A DNA stretch of 64,000 nucleotides from Acanthosepion esculentum (GCA_964036315.1 OZ038495.1:23011621-23075620); one strand, 5' to 3'. Shown: positions 1-12,885, counted from the stretch's first letter. Numbers and translations: made by a program. Notes: generated by a model not told the origin, from the sequence alone.

Positions 1-1650
1 TGTCTATAAATTTGAAAAAAAAAGGCATTAAAATTTTGATTTTTGTTGAGACAATTGAATGCTCCCTTTGTGTGCTTGAATTGCAACATTTCAGCAGATC
101 TATTCTTCAGCCTTTGTGTATTTTTCATTGCTGAAATGGTTATATGGTTAGTATGTTAGTAACCATTTTTGTTATTTTATAAAGAAATAAGATTTTTTCC
201 CTGTTTTCTTACAGATTATACATTTTGTGAAGGCTGAAGAATAAATCAACCCAAATGTTTTTGTACCAATATCAAGAACATGAAAGTATTTCAACCATCC
301 AAACAAAATTTGGAAGGATAAAAAGGTAATTTATGGTCAAATTTGATTCATATTGTGACAATAAGTATTTGTTGTTTCTGTTTTAAGCCGTTTTGTTTAT
401 TCTGTTTAACGTGAAAGTGAAAAGAATTACTTTATGGTGGAACAAAAAACCTATACAAGCTCCCCTGATGATAATGCTGGATTATAACTGTAATAATAAA
501 ATTTAATTTTGATACAGTTGTTAAATATTTGTCATTCAACAATGGAAAAATCTGACACATGGCCAGATTTTTCAGTAGCAGTATCTTTATACCCACCCAA
601 TACAGTAAAAGACCCAATACAGCAAAAGACCCAATACAGTAAAAGACGCAAGGTGTCATTTTATAGTGGAATATCCCAAAATTGCCTGACCATAACTCTC
701 TTAGTAAAATAGGGAGATTCTGTCTGAAGGGACAATTTCCTGGATACAAGGCAACAAATAGCTTGTCTCATTCAATCACTGAGACAAGAAAGACAGGAAA
801 AGTCACCAGTTTTACTTATATAGGTCATATAGTGCAACATATTAGCTTCATGGAAAAGTTCCTTGACCTTCTCTTTTGAAAAAAAAGACTGAATATCCAG
901 TAGAAAATTAATTTTTTTAATACAAAATACATTGGAAACTTTTGCACAGACCTAAAACAATTTCCATTTGAATGTTTAGCAATTTAGAGTAGAAATAGAA
1001 AGGATTTAGTCATCCTTACATGCCACCAATTTAGAGGTCTTCCAAACAAGCAACAAAGCCATCAGGCCCTCTGATAGGTACATCACATCAGAAACTGAAA
1101 TAGTATCACTAGATCAGACAGACTTCCAATGACAACCCTGCAGCATGTCATACCTGGAAACAGGAAGAGAGACTGACAAAGGAAGAGGTAGGAAGGCAAG
1201 CACAGAGTGTGGACAAATCTGAGCATCATTAAGTGACAGGGATGTTTGGAAAGAGATGGTCTATTTTAAATCCCTTGTGATTTACCAATGACACTGAAGT
1301 GGAATAGGTAAAGCTAAAAGCATCTGTGCACATACAGATTTCAATGTGTTAAAACCAGAAACAACCAAATGTGAATAATGTTAAAACTTTTGCTGCAACC
1401 AAAGAAACTGTTGGCAATGAGTTTAATAGCATCAAAAACTATTTTTTTTAGTTTAAACCTGATTTTCATTGAAAGAAAATTTCAATGTTAGTAAAATAAA
1501 CAATATAAACATTTCCTTTAGTTTACTGAGCAACACTGAAAAACAAATATGAATAAACAAAGCAAACATCTTGTTATCTATGAAATAAAACTTTTAGTGC
1601 AAAAATGTCAGTGAAATGCAGTTATACAATTTTCTTTTACTATCAACTTA

Positions 1651-2481
1651 TTACTTTTACTTATTTTTAACATCTTTTAAATTATTTATTTTTAACATCT
1701 TTTAAATTATTTATTTTTAACATCTTTTAAATTATTTATTTTTAACATCTTGTAAATTATTTATTTTTAACATCTTGTAAATTATTTATTTTTAACATCT
1801 TGTAAATTATTTATTTTTAACATCTTGTAAATTATTTATTTTTAACATCTTGTAAATTATTTATTTTTAACATCTTTTAAATTATTTATTTTTAACATCT
1901 TTTAAATTATTTATTTTTAACATCTTTTAAATTATTTATTTTTAACATATTGTAAATTATTTATTTTTAACATCTTGTAAATTATTTATTTTTAACATCT
2001 TGTAAATTATTTATTTTTAACATCTTGTAAATTATTTATTTTTAACATCTTGTAAATTATTTATTTTTAACATCTTGTAAATTATTTATTTTTAACATCT
2101 TGTAAATTATTTATTTTTAACATCTTGTAAATTATTTATTTTTAACATATTGTAAATTATTTATTTTTAAGATATTGTAAATTATTTATTTTTAACATCT
2201 TGTAAATTATTTATTTTTAACATCTTTTAATTTATTTATTTTTAACATCTTTTAATTTATTTATTTTTAACATCTTTTAAATTATTTATTTTTAACATAT
2301 TGTAAATTATTTATTTTTAACATCTTTTAAATTATTTATTTTTAACATCTTGTAAATTATTTATTTTTAACATCTTGTAAATTATTTATTTTTAACATCT
2401 TGTAAATTATTTATTTTTAACATCTTGTAAATTATTTATTTTTAACATCTTGTAAATTATTTATTTTTAACATCTTTTAAA
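1651..2481. repeat. 25-bp AT-rich minisatellite, about 33 copies
   Basis: The unit is TTATTTATTTTTAACATCTT followed by GTAAA. Copies differ mainly at the base after CATCTT (G or T) and in CATCTT versus CATATT. The variants fall in blocks: T-type at both ends and in short patches, G-type in long runs. This suggests segmental amplification. The array has no spacers and lies inside the kinase gene's last visible intron. Confidence 0.97.
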
Positions 2482-4689
2482 GGAGTGAGCAAAAGTTTGC
2501 GAATTTTAAAAAGAGAACAGAACTCTTTGCACATACGTATTGCATAATCTATAAAAGTGGATCAGTAAGTCTTCAGCCTCATATGTACTTATTTGAATTT
2601 TGATCTGAAATTTTACACGTACAAAGTTTGATAAATGCATCGGCAAAGAAGGAGATTATGCTAAAAATCAAATATTTTTTATTATTATAGGCTTTGCTAT
2701 TCAGGCTGACAGACACATCTAGGTTGTTATAATTACAACATTTTGATTGTCATACTATCTGGCCTTTATCAGGTGTTTGCACCTAATAGTCTTCTTGGAA
2801 TTTTGAAGCAAACACTTTATTCAGTCTACAGGAGTTTGACTGTTCCATACTTAGATAATTCCCATCATGTAAGGTTGTTGTTTCATATTCCCCAATTTGT
2901 TGACAAAAAATATCGTTTGAAAATTTCAAATGATTTGAGAAAAATAAAACAATATGAAATAGATACATAAACAACCCTGCCGTAATTATATTGCTATATA
3001 GTGTTCACTGGTATAAAATATTACAATAGTTTACATGGATACGATATTGATATTTTAATTGATAATATTAAAAAAAAAATTACATAGTGATGGCTGTAAG
3101 TTCCTATTATACTCAAAGATATAATTTATTCCTGTTTTTATCTTCTGAAACATGGGGTTGTATTATATATATAATATGGCAAATAGATTGTTGCCTCAAT
3201 TTAAAGCCCAAATACTTCTATTAAATCAACTTAAATAGAAGATAAATTAATTTCTGTCAAAGAAGCCATTTAACTACTGTTCATATAGTAAAGAATTAGT
3301 ATGTATATTTCATCAAGATACTGGGATTGATATATTTGTGTATATTCTATGTATTGAAATTTATTCATGAAGCATTTCAGAATGATTGAATTAAGTAAAA
3401 ATATCAATTATCATGGCTTTTTTTTTTTTTTTTTAAAAACATGCTCAAATGTTGTATGCATACTTCTTTCTAACAGGAAGATTTAATTTTTCAATTTGTT
3501 TTTCTCCTAAAATTTATTACAGAATGTACATTGCAAAAAGTTTAATCTAAATCAGAAATGTAGATACATTTATTTATTCTTATATTACAGTTATATTACT
3601 TGTCATAAATCTGCTTTGAAAACATTTTTTAATCATTCTTTTTAATAGATTAAAATTTTTATTTCATGGTTCCTGTATTAACGTTTAACTAGTTTTTACT
3701 AAAAAAAATAAATAATAATTTATAGCTGTTTGTACATTACAAAATATTTTTAAAATGCTTTTTTTTAAAAAAATCATTTGAATTATTTTATAATAAAGCT
3801 TTAATGATAATTTTAATAACAAATGATGAATTTAATACCATTAATTTTTCCAATACCGTTAGTTTTTTTTTTACTTAAAAATTTTCCATGCAATGGTTTT
3901 TGCCTAAAAGGTGAAAAAACAAAATTAAATAAAAAAACAAAGCATAAAGAAAATTGCAAAATATTTAGTCAAAACAAGGTGTGTAGACATGCACACTTTC
4001 ATTCTTATATTGTAGTTGTATGAATTGTAGTAACACCAATCAGATGAAAACCTTTCTGTTAGTAATTATTTTACCAATTGTACCCAACAGAACATATTTT
4101 AAAACAAAATGAACAAAGAATAACTTTTTACCTTCTCTGAAATATTTGTGCACACAAAATGTATTTAAAGTAATTTTGTAATCTTCAATATAAAAATTAA
4201 AATGTTTCTGTTCTTTTCTTGAAAGAGAAATTAGAAAAAATATTGTTTAGAGAGAGTTACTAAAAGGAATAATTTCTGGACCTTAAGTTGTCCAAATTTC
4301 TTATATTATTAATTTTACACGAGTTTATCTTTCATCTTATTTTTGTTGCTTTTTTTATCATAATACTCATTCTATGACCTATCAAGTAAACAATATGCAT
4401 CAGAAAATAAAGAAGTAACCTACAACAAGAACTGTATTTATATCCCATAACATTAGGGGCCTGTCTTGTATTAACGAGGCCTTATCAATTCAGTCATGGA
4501 GATCTGTTAGCAGTCTGAAACCAAATTTAGTCATATTCTTCCTTATCCGATTTCCTCCATGTTTTTTTTAGATCATGCCTAACAGTAGGTGACATGATGA
4601 GTTGTCCAAATTTCTTGGATCAATGTTTCAAATTTTTTCAAACCTTGATACCTTTAGGTCACCAAGAAAAATCTTTATGCATTAAGTTA

Positions 4690-4995
4690 GAAAATACTGA
4701 ACAATTGTGAACTGAGCAGTACTAAAAAACAGCAACTAGATGAGATATTCCTAGACATTGGCAGTGGAATGAGAGCAGTCTACCCTTGTAGATTAAATAA
4801 AGGGTTCAGTTCATAATATCCTGTAGGTTACTGGGAGTGCCTTACACCTGATGAAGGTTGGAGGCCACAGCAGCCGAAACATTAGGGTAACAACAACAAA
4901 GATGAGGACAATAATCCATACGTAATCCACACGTGTAAATGATAACTTCTCATCCCAGAAACTCAGACAGAAATTGCATTCATATTCATGGATTT
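4690..4995 (+). mobile_element. SINE family 1, variant copy
   Basis: It shares ATTAAATAAAGGGTTCAG, the CAGCCGAAACATTAG core and the AGATGAGGACAATAATCC / CAGAAACTCAGACAGA tail with the other copies. The part before 4740 (CTGAGCAGTACTAAAAA) matches the complement of the 55015 copy. Confidence 0.78.
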
Positions 4996-5254
4996 AGGTT
5001 AGTTAGATAAGAAAATAATGAATAAATTTAAATCTTGTAATTTAAATTGATAAAAAATAATGTATCCTCTTTTAATAATTATGATTATAATTGGGAGAAA
5101 TTTTCTTCAATATTACAAAGCTCTATGAATTGTACATCATGTCAAAAGTCCTGTCAACCTTTAGGGTCAGAGGTGCACTATAGTACTGCAACTATAACAG
5201 TAGTGGAGTATCTAGGGCAAGTTAGCCTGATGGAGCCTATCTCTCTTCAGGCTG

Positions 5255-5470
5255 GTTTTTGAATTCAGTTTTCCTTCTCTTAGACTGGTTGCCACATCAA
5301 GGCAAGAAACCCCAGTCAACTCTACTATTTAACCCATAACTGAGGAGAAGCAGAATTTATATCTTTCCCAAGGATATTTGTGTGAAAGTGAATGTAACAA
5401 GCAAAATTTGAACTCTGGTTGCTGATTTCTTTTCTGCTGAGTCACTAACCATTACACACTCTGCACAGCC
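5255..5470 (-). mobile_element. SINE family 2, tRNA-derived unit
   Basis: On the minus strand it has a tRNA-like head (TGTAATGGTTAGTGACTCAG) and a body ending near AAAACTGAATTC. TTTCCCAAGGATATTTGTGT on plus is shared with the 10076, 55558 and 57535 copies. Confidence 0.75.
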
Positions 5471-6014
5471 ATATGAATTGTACACAGAAAATCCAATTAT
5501 CATCCTTATAGCTGTCCATGTTTAGCCGCAACCTAAATTCCCTCTCTCTTATTCAATTGATCAATAGGGTCTGCTGAGTTCTGTGACTATTAAGATTGTG
5601 TGATAAAAGCATCTCTTAAAGCAGTTTCTCTGCAGATTAACCAATTATAATGTTTGCCATACAACAGCTGGTAAACTCAGATCTGCTACCATATGAGACA
5701 TATTATATGAACAATCCAAAATGTAAACGTTGTTTATCAACTGAATGCTATCTAGTGTTGAAATGGTGAAGGGCAACATCAGATAGAGTGATCCGAAATG
5801 TGCCAGTTAGACTCTGGGAATTAACCATAACACCCTGATGGCACTGCATTGCATGTACTCTTTCAGATGAAGCATTTACATTATTGTTAATTTTAAACTA
5901 ATTCCTCTTATATTTTACTTATTTTCTGCTTATTTAACAGTCGTAGACCATAAAACAGCCAGAGTGTTGTGATGGAGAGTAACAAAAATAAGATGAAAGA
6001 TAAACTAGACTGAC

Positions 6015-6016
<2 letters not shown>

Positions 6017-6051
<35 letters not shown>
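6017..6051. repeat. (AAT)n microsatellite
   Basis: About 12 units, just beyond the intronic AATAAA signal on the minus strand. Confidence 0.95.
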
Positions 6052-6056
<5 letters not shown>

Positions 6057-6061
6057 ATGTT

Positions 6062-6196
6062 TTTATTCAGAATTATCAGAGAGGTTTTCATAAGAAATTT
6101 AATGTTTTACTGAGTAGTGAAACTGAAACAAAAATAAGAGATGAAACAAAAATATTCATATGGACAAAAAAAGTTAAGATAAAATAAAAGTATTAC
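6062..6196 (-). promoter_or_regulatory. Overlapping stop/donor and intronic poly(A) signal
   Basis: On the minus strand the exon-8 donor GTAATA contains, in frame, a TAA stop (6193-6195). A canonical AATAAA lies at 6062-6067, about 125 nt downstream. If the donor is skipped, a terminal exon ending here would encode kinase plus first zipper only. What is seen is the stop, the non-consensus donor and the hexamer; usage is inferred. Confidence 0.45.
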
Positions 6197-6313
6197 TTGA
6201 TGAGTTCTCTTTCTCGCTTTTCAAGTTGTAACATGCAAGCAGTAAGTTCCATATATAAATTATTTGCCCGTTCCAGTTTCCGTTCATAATGCTCTCGGAC
6301 ATCCTGGGCATGT
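6197..6313 (-). CDS. MAP3K13: MAP3K12/13 coding exon 8 (first leucine zipper)
   Basis: This exon encodes residues 382-419 plus two bases of 420. [20 protein letters not shown] (383-402) and [13 protein letters not shown] (408-420) reproduce the most conserved part of the DLK/LZK zipper. The acceptor is TTTTTCTTTCAG|ACATG. The right edge is ambiguous. A GT at 6195-6196 gives donor ATCAA|GTAATA, off consensus at its last two positions. Reading on instead gives AAG then TAA (6193-6195), a stop right after K420. All family members continue well past this point, so splicing to an exon outside the window is expected for the full-length form. Confidence 0.92.
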
Positions 6314-7409
6314 CTGAAAGAAAAAGATCAGAAAGTAGTTAATTATGGTGTAAAGTAAATCATAAATTGGAAATAAGAATAACTAAAAGAGTAAATAAAT
6401 TAAATAAATGAAGGTGGGTCTTTGTTTATAGCATAAAATCAAAATCATAGCTACTATATGATATGAAATGGGATATCAAGAATAATATTTAACACAAGAT
6501 GCAAAACTAGAATGAAATAGCTAATGTAGAGTATTATCATCAATTGAAAGCATTGCTTAATTGTAAAAGCATGTTGCTTTTATACAATAATGCAAGACTG
6601 CATATTGCCTGTGTCACTCAAGAAAAGATTATCAAGTTAAATATGGATCTTTTCAGATCATTGCAACATTTTTTAGAGGAAAAACAGTTTAATTGTAAAA
6701 AGCTTAAAATGATATAAATTGTTTCTTTGCATCAAAACCTGAAGAATTTTATGCCCAAGTGGTCAACAATTTGCCGAATAGATGGGATTATTAACATAGG
6801 GAAATAATATCTTGATTAAATATATTAATTAAGACCAAAAAAGTGTTTGTTTTCTATCTTCAAAGTCAACCGAATTTTCTTTTCAACTTAATACTTCAAA
6901 TAATTTCCTTTTCTCAAAAATTATTTTATTTCATTCATTATTTAAAATTAGTTACACCTGAAAAGTAACAAATATTTAGTGATTTATATGTTGTAAAAGT
7001 GTGTATACACTTTTTGAGACACCTTGTATTATCTTGATAACAGAAATTCTTGTGAAGATGTTCCATATTTTGTTTCCTGTCAGTTTTGTCTAAAATGAAA
7101 GTGTAACATACAGAGATTATTCCAAGAGTTGTTTGTACTATTGAACTCATTCTTTGTGCAGCTTTTGTTATTACCACCATGTTTCAAACAATCATTTCTA
7201 TGGAGTAGAATCCATAAAGAAAAAACAGATTTTCTTTTCTTTAGAAATTGGTGGTAAACAGAAAAGAAATACTAACTAATGCAACTCATTCCCAGAGATG
7301 TGAGTCGCACAAACAGTTCCATTCTAAGTAATCAGTGTAAAACAGGTGGTTCTATATTTATATTTAGGATTGCTCTTCAATTCTTTCCCAAGGAAATTAG
7401 TCACTATTC

Positions 7410-7870
7410 TTCTTTTATGTACTCTGTCCTTTCAAGTTATTGGCGATCATAGCTCACCACAATATCCATTCCTTTGTAACTCTTAGCAATATCTTTTTAC
7501 TATCTGTCCCACTCTTTGTTCTATCATCAATTTACACAAGCTAATAAGGTAGGTTACCCACTATTTCTCTTTGTTCCTCTTGTCTTCAATATGTCCTGTG
7601 AATGTCAAATTTTCCAAGGCTTCCTTCCTCATTATTTATCTCAGAAATTTCAACTTTCTGATTTTAAGTATGTCCTTTTTGTTTCATTTTCCTTAAAACT
7701 TGTTGCTCACATGCCACATGCTTCATCTGTGGCATTCTCAATATCTTTCTATAGGACCCTATCCAATTGTTTAGCATTCATTACTTGAGCACTCTTTTGG
7801 TATATTAGTTACAATTTCTTTTTTAGCATTCTCTTAAGAAAATAGACCATACTCTTCTTTTTAGGTTATA
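7410..7870 (-). mobile_element. LINE family B, 3' end fragment
   Basis: The complement resembles the C-terminal frame seen intact at 22191-22505 (FLGHIMRKEGLENL motif region), now decayed. The terminal CATGTCCTTTCAAG-like segment near 7425 corresponds to the family's 3' end. Confidence 0.7.
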
Positions 7871-7934
7871 TAAGAGAGTAAGGCTGTAAAATAGATTGGC
7901 TAATATGCTAAGGTAACAGACAACATAAAGAATG

Positions 7935-8495
7935 TTTGGTTTGTTTGTTTTGTGGCATATTAACCTCAATTTAGGTTATTTAATGCTGGCAAGATTTTTA
8001 TTTCTGGTAATATTTTCTTTTTTCAAATATTTATTGCTGATACTAATTTTTTAAAAAAGTATTTCTGGTATTAAAATCTATTTTTACACTTTCATAGTGT
8101 TTTGAGTCAGGTTGTGGGGTCAACTATTTGCCCATAGCTGGGACCCTAACAGGTACTACCACCCCGGATCAGCAATTAAGAGGTGGTTCCACGTTCCTCA
8201 AAACCTCCTGATCAGAGGCCTTGCTGGTGGACGTAGTTTATCATCTTACCCAGGACACGGATTCAGTTTATCATCATACCCAGGAACCTAACACAAGTTT
8301 GGGTGTTATTTGACAATAGCTGGGACCCTAACAGGTGCTACCACCATGGGTCAGGGTAGACCTGGGAACACCAGCAATTAAGAGGTGGTTCCAAGCTCCT
8401 CAAAACCTCCTGATCAGAGGCCTTACTGCTGGACATAGTTTATCACCTTACCCAGGACGTGGATGTAGTTTATTGTTGTACCTAGGACTGCCTAA
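7935..8495 (+). repeat. Two-copy dispersed repeat (with 48086), internally duplicated
   Basis: It shares GAGGTGGTTCCACG, AACCTCCTGATCAGAGGCCT and TAGTTTATCATCTTACCCAG with the 48086 copy. In this copy the 3' module occurs twice (8110-8290 and 8291-8490). It is GC-richer than its surroundings and has no open frame. Confidence 0.85.
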
Positions 8496-8899
8496 AGAAT
8501 GAGTTCAATAATCAAAACCCTTGGAATGATGACTTTTCTCAAAGGTATAAGAAAATCATCACTGTGTAAGTATAAAGATGAAGAATGAATGAATTTGTTA
8601 TTTTAAACTGTGATGCAGATGTTCCATAAGAATAATGTAACTGGACACAAAACAGGGATGAGTGAGATCATCAGTTATATATTTATCAACAAAAATTATC
8701 AAAGACATATCGCAAAATAATTTTTTTAAAAACCCTTCCAGAATGAATTTATTTCTAAATATTACGAGCTGTAAGGTAATTTAAATTTAGTTTGTAATCT
8801 ATACACATACACAAGTTAATCCGCTAGACACTATACAAAACTAAAAAGTTTTCAGCTGGATTTCAAATCAGATTAAATAACTAAACATTAGAAAGTTTT

Positions 8900-9324
8900 G
8901 GACAGACAAGATATGGCTTTCCTCTGTCTTTTCTACAAATATTTTCATGGCAACTGTTCCGATGAGCTTTTTTCCCTGATGTTCTGACTACATGAATTTA
9001 AGCATGCTACTAGATTGGCATCTAGGCCCCACCCTTTTACTTTTGAAATAGTTAAATGTAACTGCCACTTCTACACCAACAGTTTCTTTTCTTGCACTTC
9101 CTAACAGTGGAACTCCCTTCCACTTTTTTTCTTTCCTGATAACTACAGTCTTCAAAAATCTAAATGCAACATCAATCGCCATTTTTTGTTGACTTGGACC
9201 CCATTCATCTCTTATCCTTTCCTCAATTCCCTCTATACAGTCTTTTCTCTCACTTTCACTCTCTTTAACCCCCTGAGTACTAGTGGCACTATTGCCTTGC
9301 TTGGGGTGAAATGATAAAAAAAAA
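8900..9324 (+). mobile_element. LINE family A, 5'-truncated 3' end
   Basis: The frame with FYKYFHGN-like and WNSLP-like signatures, typical of reverse-transcriptase C-termini in jockey/CR1-type LINEs, is broken by substitutions. The element ends in the family's conserved 3' motif TTGCCTTGCTTGGGGTGAAA then TGATAAAA. It is one of about ten copies in the window. Confidence 0.8.
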
Positions 9325-10075
9325 GAAACAAGTGTTTCATGGTTGGGCTATGAATTTTTCAAACCACTTCATATATTTTGCTAGGATTATGTAGATTTTA
9401 GGCTATAATCATGATCCCCACCCCCACACAAAAAAAAAAAAAGCAACAATCCGGTAGGGTCATTTTTACTCATGAATATCTGAATTTGGTAATTTCTATG
9501 GAAACCAAATGCAATAAAATATCTATCACATGTCTGGCTGGCCATATCTGGACAATCTATCCATAAAGGGTGAAAGGAATTATATTTATTTTACTCATAG
9601 CAAATAACATTATTGCTAAGCCATTTGGTTTTGATTTTATTGCTCAACCTAGAACCAGTAGAACCACTGTATAAACAAAAGCTACGAGTAGGGCTCATTT
9701 AATTTCATTGGAATATAATTTGTTTTAGCAATTCTTCTATGTGCTGTGTCCCGTTGTAGCCCTTAGTAAAGTTTGTCTTTTTATTATATCTCCTAATCCC
9801 TGTTCTGCCAAGCATTTACTAAAGCTTGTTGGGCAGTTTTAGCAATAATTGTATAAAAATATCCTTTCTTTACAGACTACATAATATGCTCACAAGTATG
9901 ATTTCCTCTAAGTAGATATGCATTATACAGCAATGCAATATTAAGAAATATTTTTTTAATGATATATCTCTTCTGGGTTTAAGTGGTCACAGCTCTCTAC
10001 AGCTTTCTTTTTCAATATATGTAAACTGTACATTGTCAGGATTTTTTTTAGTTTCTCATCGTCTGCTCCATGTTT

Positions 10076-10300
10076 TTGAATTCAAATTTTTCCTCCTCCT
10101 AGACCAGTTGTCAAGCAGGGCTTGAAAGTCCATGCTGCCTTGCTATTTAACCCATAACTGGAGAAGAGAAAAAAATGGATTCATGCCTTTACAAAGAACC
10201 TTAGTGCAAAGTCAACATAAACTCTCAGCTAGAATTTGAATTTTTCTTGCATATTCCGTTTTCCATGCTGTTAACTGTTAAGCCACCTGCATTTCCTTAA
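10076..10300 (-). mobile_element. SINE family 2, tRNA-derived unit
   Basis: This diverged copy shares CTCCTAGACCAGTTGTCAA and TATTTAACCCATAACTGG with the family. The head side contains TTAACAGTTAAGCC-like remnants. Confidence 0.65.
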
Positions 10301-10977
10301 TGAATAATAATGTCTCTAATATCCAATAGATTTATTCTTTGTAGCCTTCCACAGACAATAAGAGAAGGATAATGGTCCTACAGCAGTGAATCAGTGAATT
10401 TATGAATGATGAATTCCAATTTGCTGGTTGGGAGATGAAAGATGAAAAGTAATAGTGTTATATAATTAGATTGTTTTCCACAGCACAAAATGCATGTCCT
10501 ATGCTGTGAGCATTTTGAGGATTTTGAAAGATGAGAAAGCAATGTAATTGATGCTTTAGATGATTCAGGTTTTCATTTCTTTCTTCACAAGTCTGGACAA
10601 TTATTATTCCCAGACATTGCTACTAACAGTAATAAATTTTAAACAGGAACATATCCAATCCAACTGACTCATGTATTGGCAGATTTAGGTCTTGATTTTC
10701 CAACTGCTGAGTGGCACCAGGGTTAATTCTGAAACATTCTTCTCCAAGTTTCAATCTATGCTGCCTCTGTGACATTTCTCAAATATGAAATATTATATAA
10801 ATATATATTTAATCAAAATTACCCAACAATTCTCTATCAGATAATATATTAATTTTATAACTCTTCATCAGTCAATATCTGCAATGTGTGTGTCTCCTAA
10901 TATATAATCATTTGTGCATGTTCATGCATATATAATACTCTCTCCTCTGTGTTTGTGTGTGTGTGTCTCTCTCTCTC

Positions 10978-11542
10978 TATTATATTTGGCCCTGATCTGT
11001 CATCTCGTCTGCAGTCGCTCTCTCACAGACGCGATGTTGCCTCGCTCTGCCTTTTTTACAAGTACTTCCACGGTAATTGCTCTGAGGAGTTGCGTTCGCT
11101 TGTCCCCGGGCCTCGTGAATTTAAATGCCCCACCAGGCTGGCATCCCGCTCCCACCCCTACACCGTGGAAACTGTTAGATGTAGACGTCTCTTCTACTCC
11201 GATAGCTTCATGTCTCGCACATCTCGCCTATGGAACTCCCTTCCCTATTACTGTTTCCCTGACAAATACAATCTCCAATGGTTTAAGTGTAGCGTCAATC
11301 GACATCTCCAGTTGCCTTGATCTATACACTTCCCTTCTCCACATCCTTTCATTTCTCATTCCTATCTGCTCTCGCTCCGGATCTTTTGTGGCCCCCTTGC
11401 CTTGATCGACCCACTGTCTTTCTCTTTCTCCACATCCCCTCCCTTGCCACTCCTATCTGCTCTTCCTTCAACCCTTCTTTAACCCCTTGCGTGATAGTGG
11501 CCTCCGGCCTTGCTTGGGGTGATATGATTAAAAAAAAAAAAT
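10978..11542 (+). mobile_element. LINE family A, best-preserved C-terminal frame
   Basis: An open stretch reads FGPDLSSRLQSLSHRRDVAS, then FYKYFHGNCSEELRSLVPG, then a LWNSLP motif and SVNRHLQLP. This is the C-terminal tail after the reverse-transcriptase domain. It is GC-richer than other copies, hence younger or less decayed. The 3' motif TTGCTTGGGGTGATATGATT runs into poly(A), (AAAAT)n and a long (AT)n. Confidence 0.88.
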
Positions 11543-11552
11543 AAAATAAAAT

Positions 11553-11555
<3 letters not shown>

Positions 11556-11617
<62 letters not shown>
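11556..11617. repeat. (AT)n microsatellite at LINE tail
   Basis: About 31 AT units follow the poly(A) and (AAAAT)n of the 10978 LINE copy. Confidence 0.97.
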
Positions 11618-11620
<3 letters not shown>

Positions 11621-11639
11621 CTTTACTGCATATTTTAGT

Positions 11640-12000
11640 ATTTGTGTCTTCTATGAGGCATTGCTCTGCTTTTGCAAACCACACTGCATCTTTCACACTC
11701 ATAATTTTATCCAGAGACAATATTCTTCTGAATTTGCCTAAGATTACTTATATGCTCAATCCCTGAGTGGATTTGGCATGTTTATTCACCACATACTACA
11801 GTCAACAACATACTCCTCAAACGTTGATTGTTGTATTCCAATAGGTTTGATCTTATCTTTCAATGTAGTTAAGAACAAGTCTTCCTACATTATGTATTCC
11901 TGCTTAGATGTGGCCATAAGAAAGAATTTTCAGCAATCTTTCATCATTCACCTTTAGATGGCCAAACTGTCTTAACTGACACAGCATCAAGTGGTCTCTA
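11640..12000 (-). mobile_element. LINE RT C-terminal fragment, distinct family
   Basis: The minus strand, with several stops, reads MLCQLRQFGHLKVNDERLL and KILSYGHI. This resembles the post-RT tail (RxGHVxRMxDxRLPKxLLYG) of endonuclease-type LINEs. It starts right after the (AT)n that ends the 10978 LINE. Confidence 0.6.
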
Positions 12001-12424
12001 TGCTTTGTATATCATGTACACATATATATTTAATGTGTATTTAGGCAGCAATAATTCTTTCATGCAAGTTTTATTAAACAATACTGATAAAGTCCGTCTG
12101 TCCAACTTTTTATTTAGTTTTTCTAATTTCCAACTAAGTTATTTTATGTCAGAATTGACTTTCCAAAGTTACTTTATTGTATCCATCCGAGTACTTTCAA
12201 CTGTTACTACAATGACTTATGTAATAATCAATATATGAACAAATTGCACTAAATTCCAATAAGTTGCAAGTTAATCTATGAGAGAGTCTGATGCATGTGT
12301 GACTAATGTGTACCAGCAAATTATACTTTTTGTTATATTTATATGATAAATATACTATGTGAATTTCAGTTTTTAATACTTATTTTTTTATTAGAAATAT
12401 TTGCAGTAACTTATTTAATGGTGT

Positions 12425-12625
12425 GAGATTTTATTATGGACAAAGCAATTTTTGAGTGGTACAGGTCCTAATAAAGAGACTTTAAGCTAAGGAGTATATT
12501 CATGCAAGACAATGGTTCTTCACATTTTACTAAACTGACTATTGCCCACCTTGCTGAAAGAGGTTTCAGATTAATGAAATGGCATCAAACTTCTCCAGAT
12601 ATTAATCCAATAGGAAGCAGTATAT

Positions 12626-12678
<53 letters not shown>

Positions 12679-12885
12679 ATCAAAAATAATATTCAAGCAA
12701 AGCTCTTGAAAAAAAGCAATAAAACTGTTACAAGTAAAATTAAAGTAGAAAAGATATCAAAATCAATGGATGAAAGAATGATGAAGATTATAGAATATCA
12801 AAAATCCTATATCAACAAACTATTTGTAGCAACTCATTGGCTAGTCCCCTTTTGCTTTCGGTTTATCATGCTGCTTGACTATAGA
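12425..12885 (+). pseudogene. Tc1-type transposase remnant split by a TA tract
   Basis: Codons from 12502 read MQDNGSSHFTKLTIAHLAER, then a ...SPDINPI stretch. These are the Tc1 transposase segment around the second catalytic aspartate and the conserved SPDLNPIE motif. The expected glutamate is lost where a (TA)n tract (12629-12673) begins. After it, SKSMDERMMKIIEYQ resembles the protein's C-terminal end. No N-terminal DNA-binding region is seen, so this is a dead copy. Confidence 0.8.
12629..12673. repeat. (AT)n microsatellite inside Tc1 remnant
   Basis: About 22 units replace the transposase segment where the last catalytic residue would lie. Confidence 0.96.

Larger units (their letters stand above)
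1..6196 (-). other. Intron 8 (incomplete), downstream of exon 8
   Basis: No further MAP3K exon was found here in any frame. It holds the 25-bp tandem array (1651-2481), a SINE copy (4690-4995), a tRNA-type SINE fragment (5255-5470) and an AAT microsatellite. Segment 1000-1260 is less AT-rich than its surroundings and unexplained. The rest is AT-rich sequence without recognisable content. Confidence 0.6.

Noticed and set aside
1651..2481. CRISPR-like array
   Set aside because: Units are head-to-tail with no unique spacers, and the genome is animal. The same applies to the 28-bp array.
2743..2970. Possible further kinase exon in intron 8
   Set aside because: The frame shows no similarity to the DLK/LZK C-terminal region and lacks convincing splice borders.
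10914..11405. 163-codon plus frame over the LINE A region
   Set aside because: It is out of frame with the LINE protein seen at 10978-11320 and looks like low-complexity translation.
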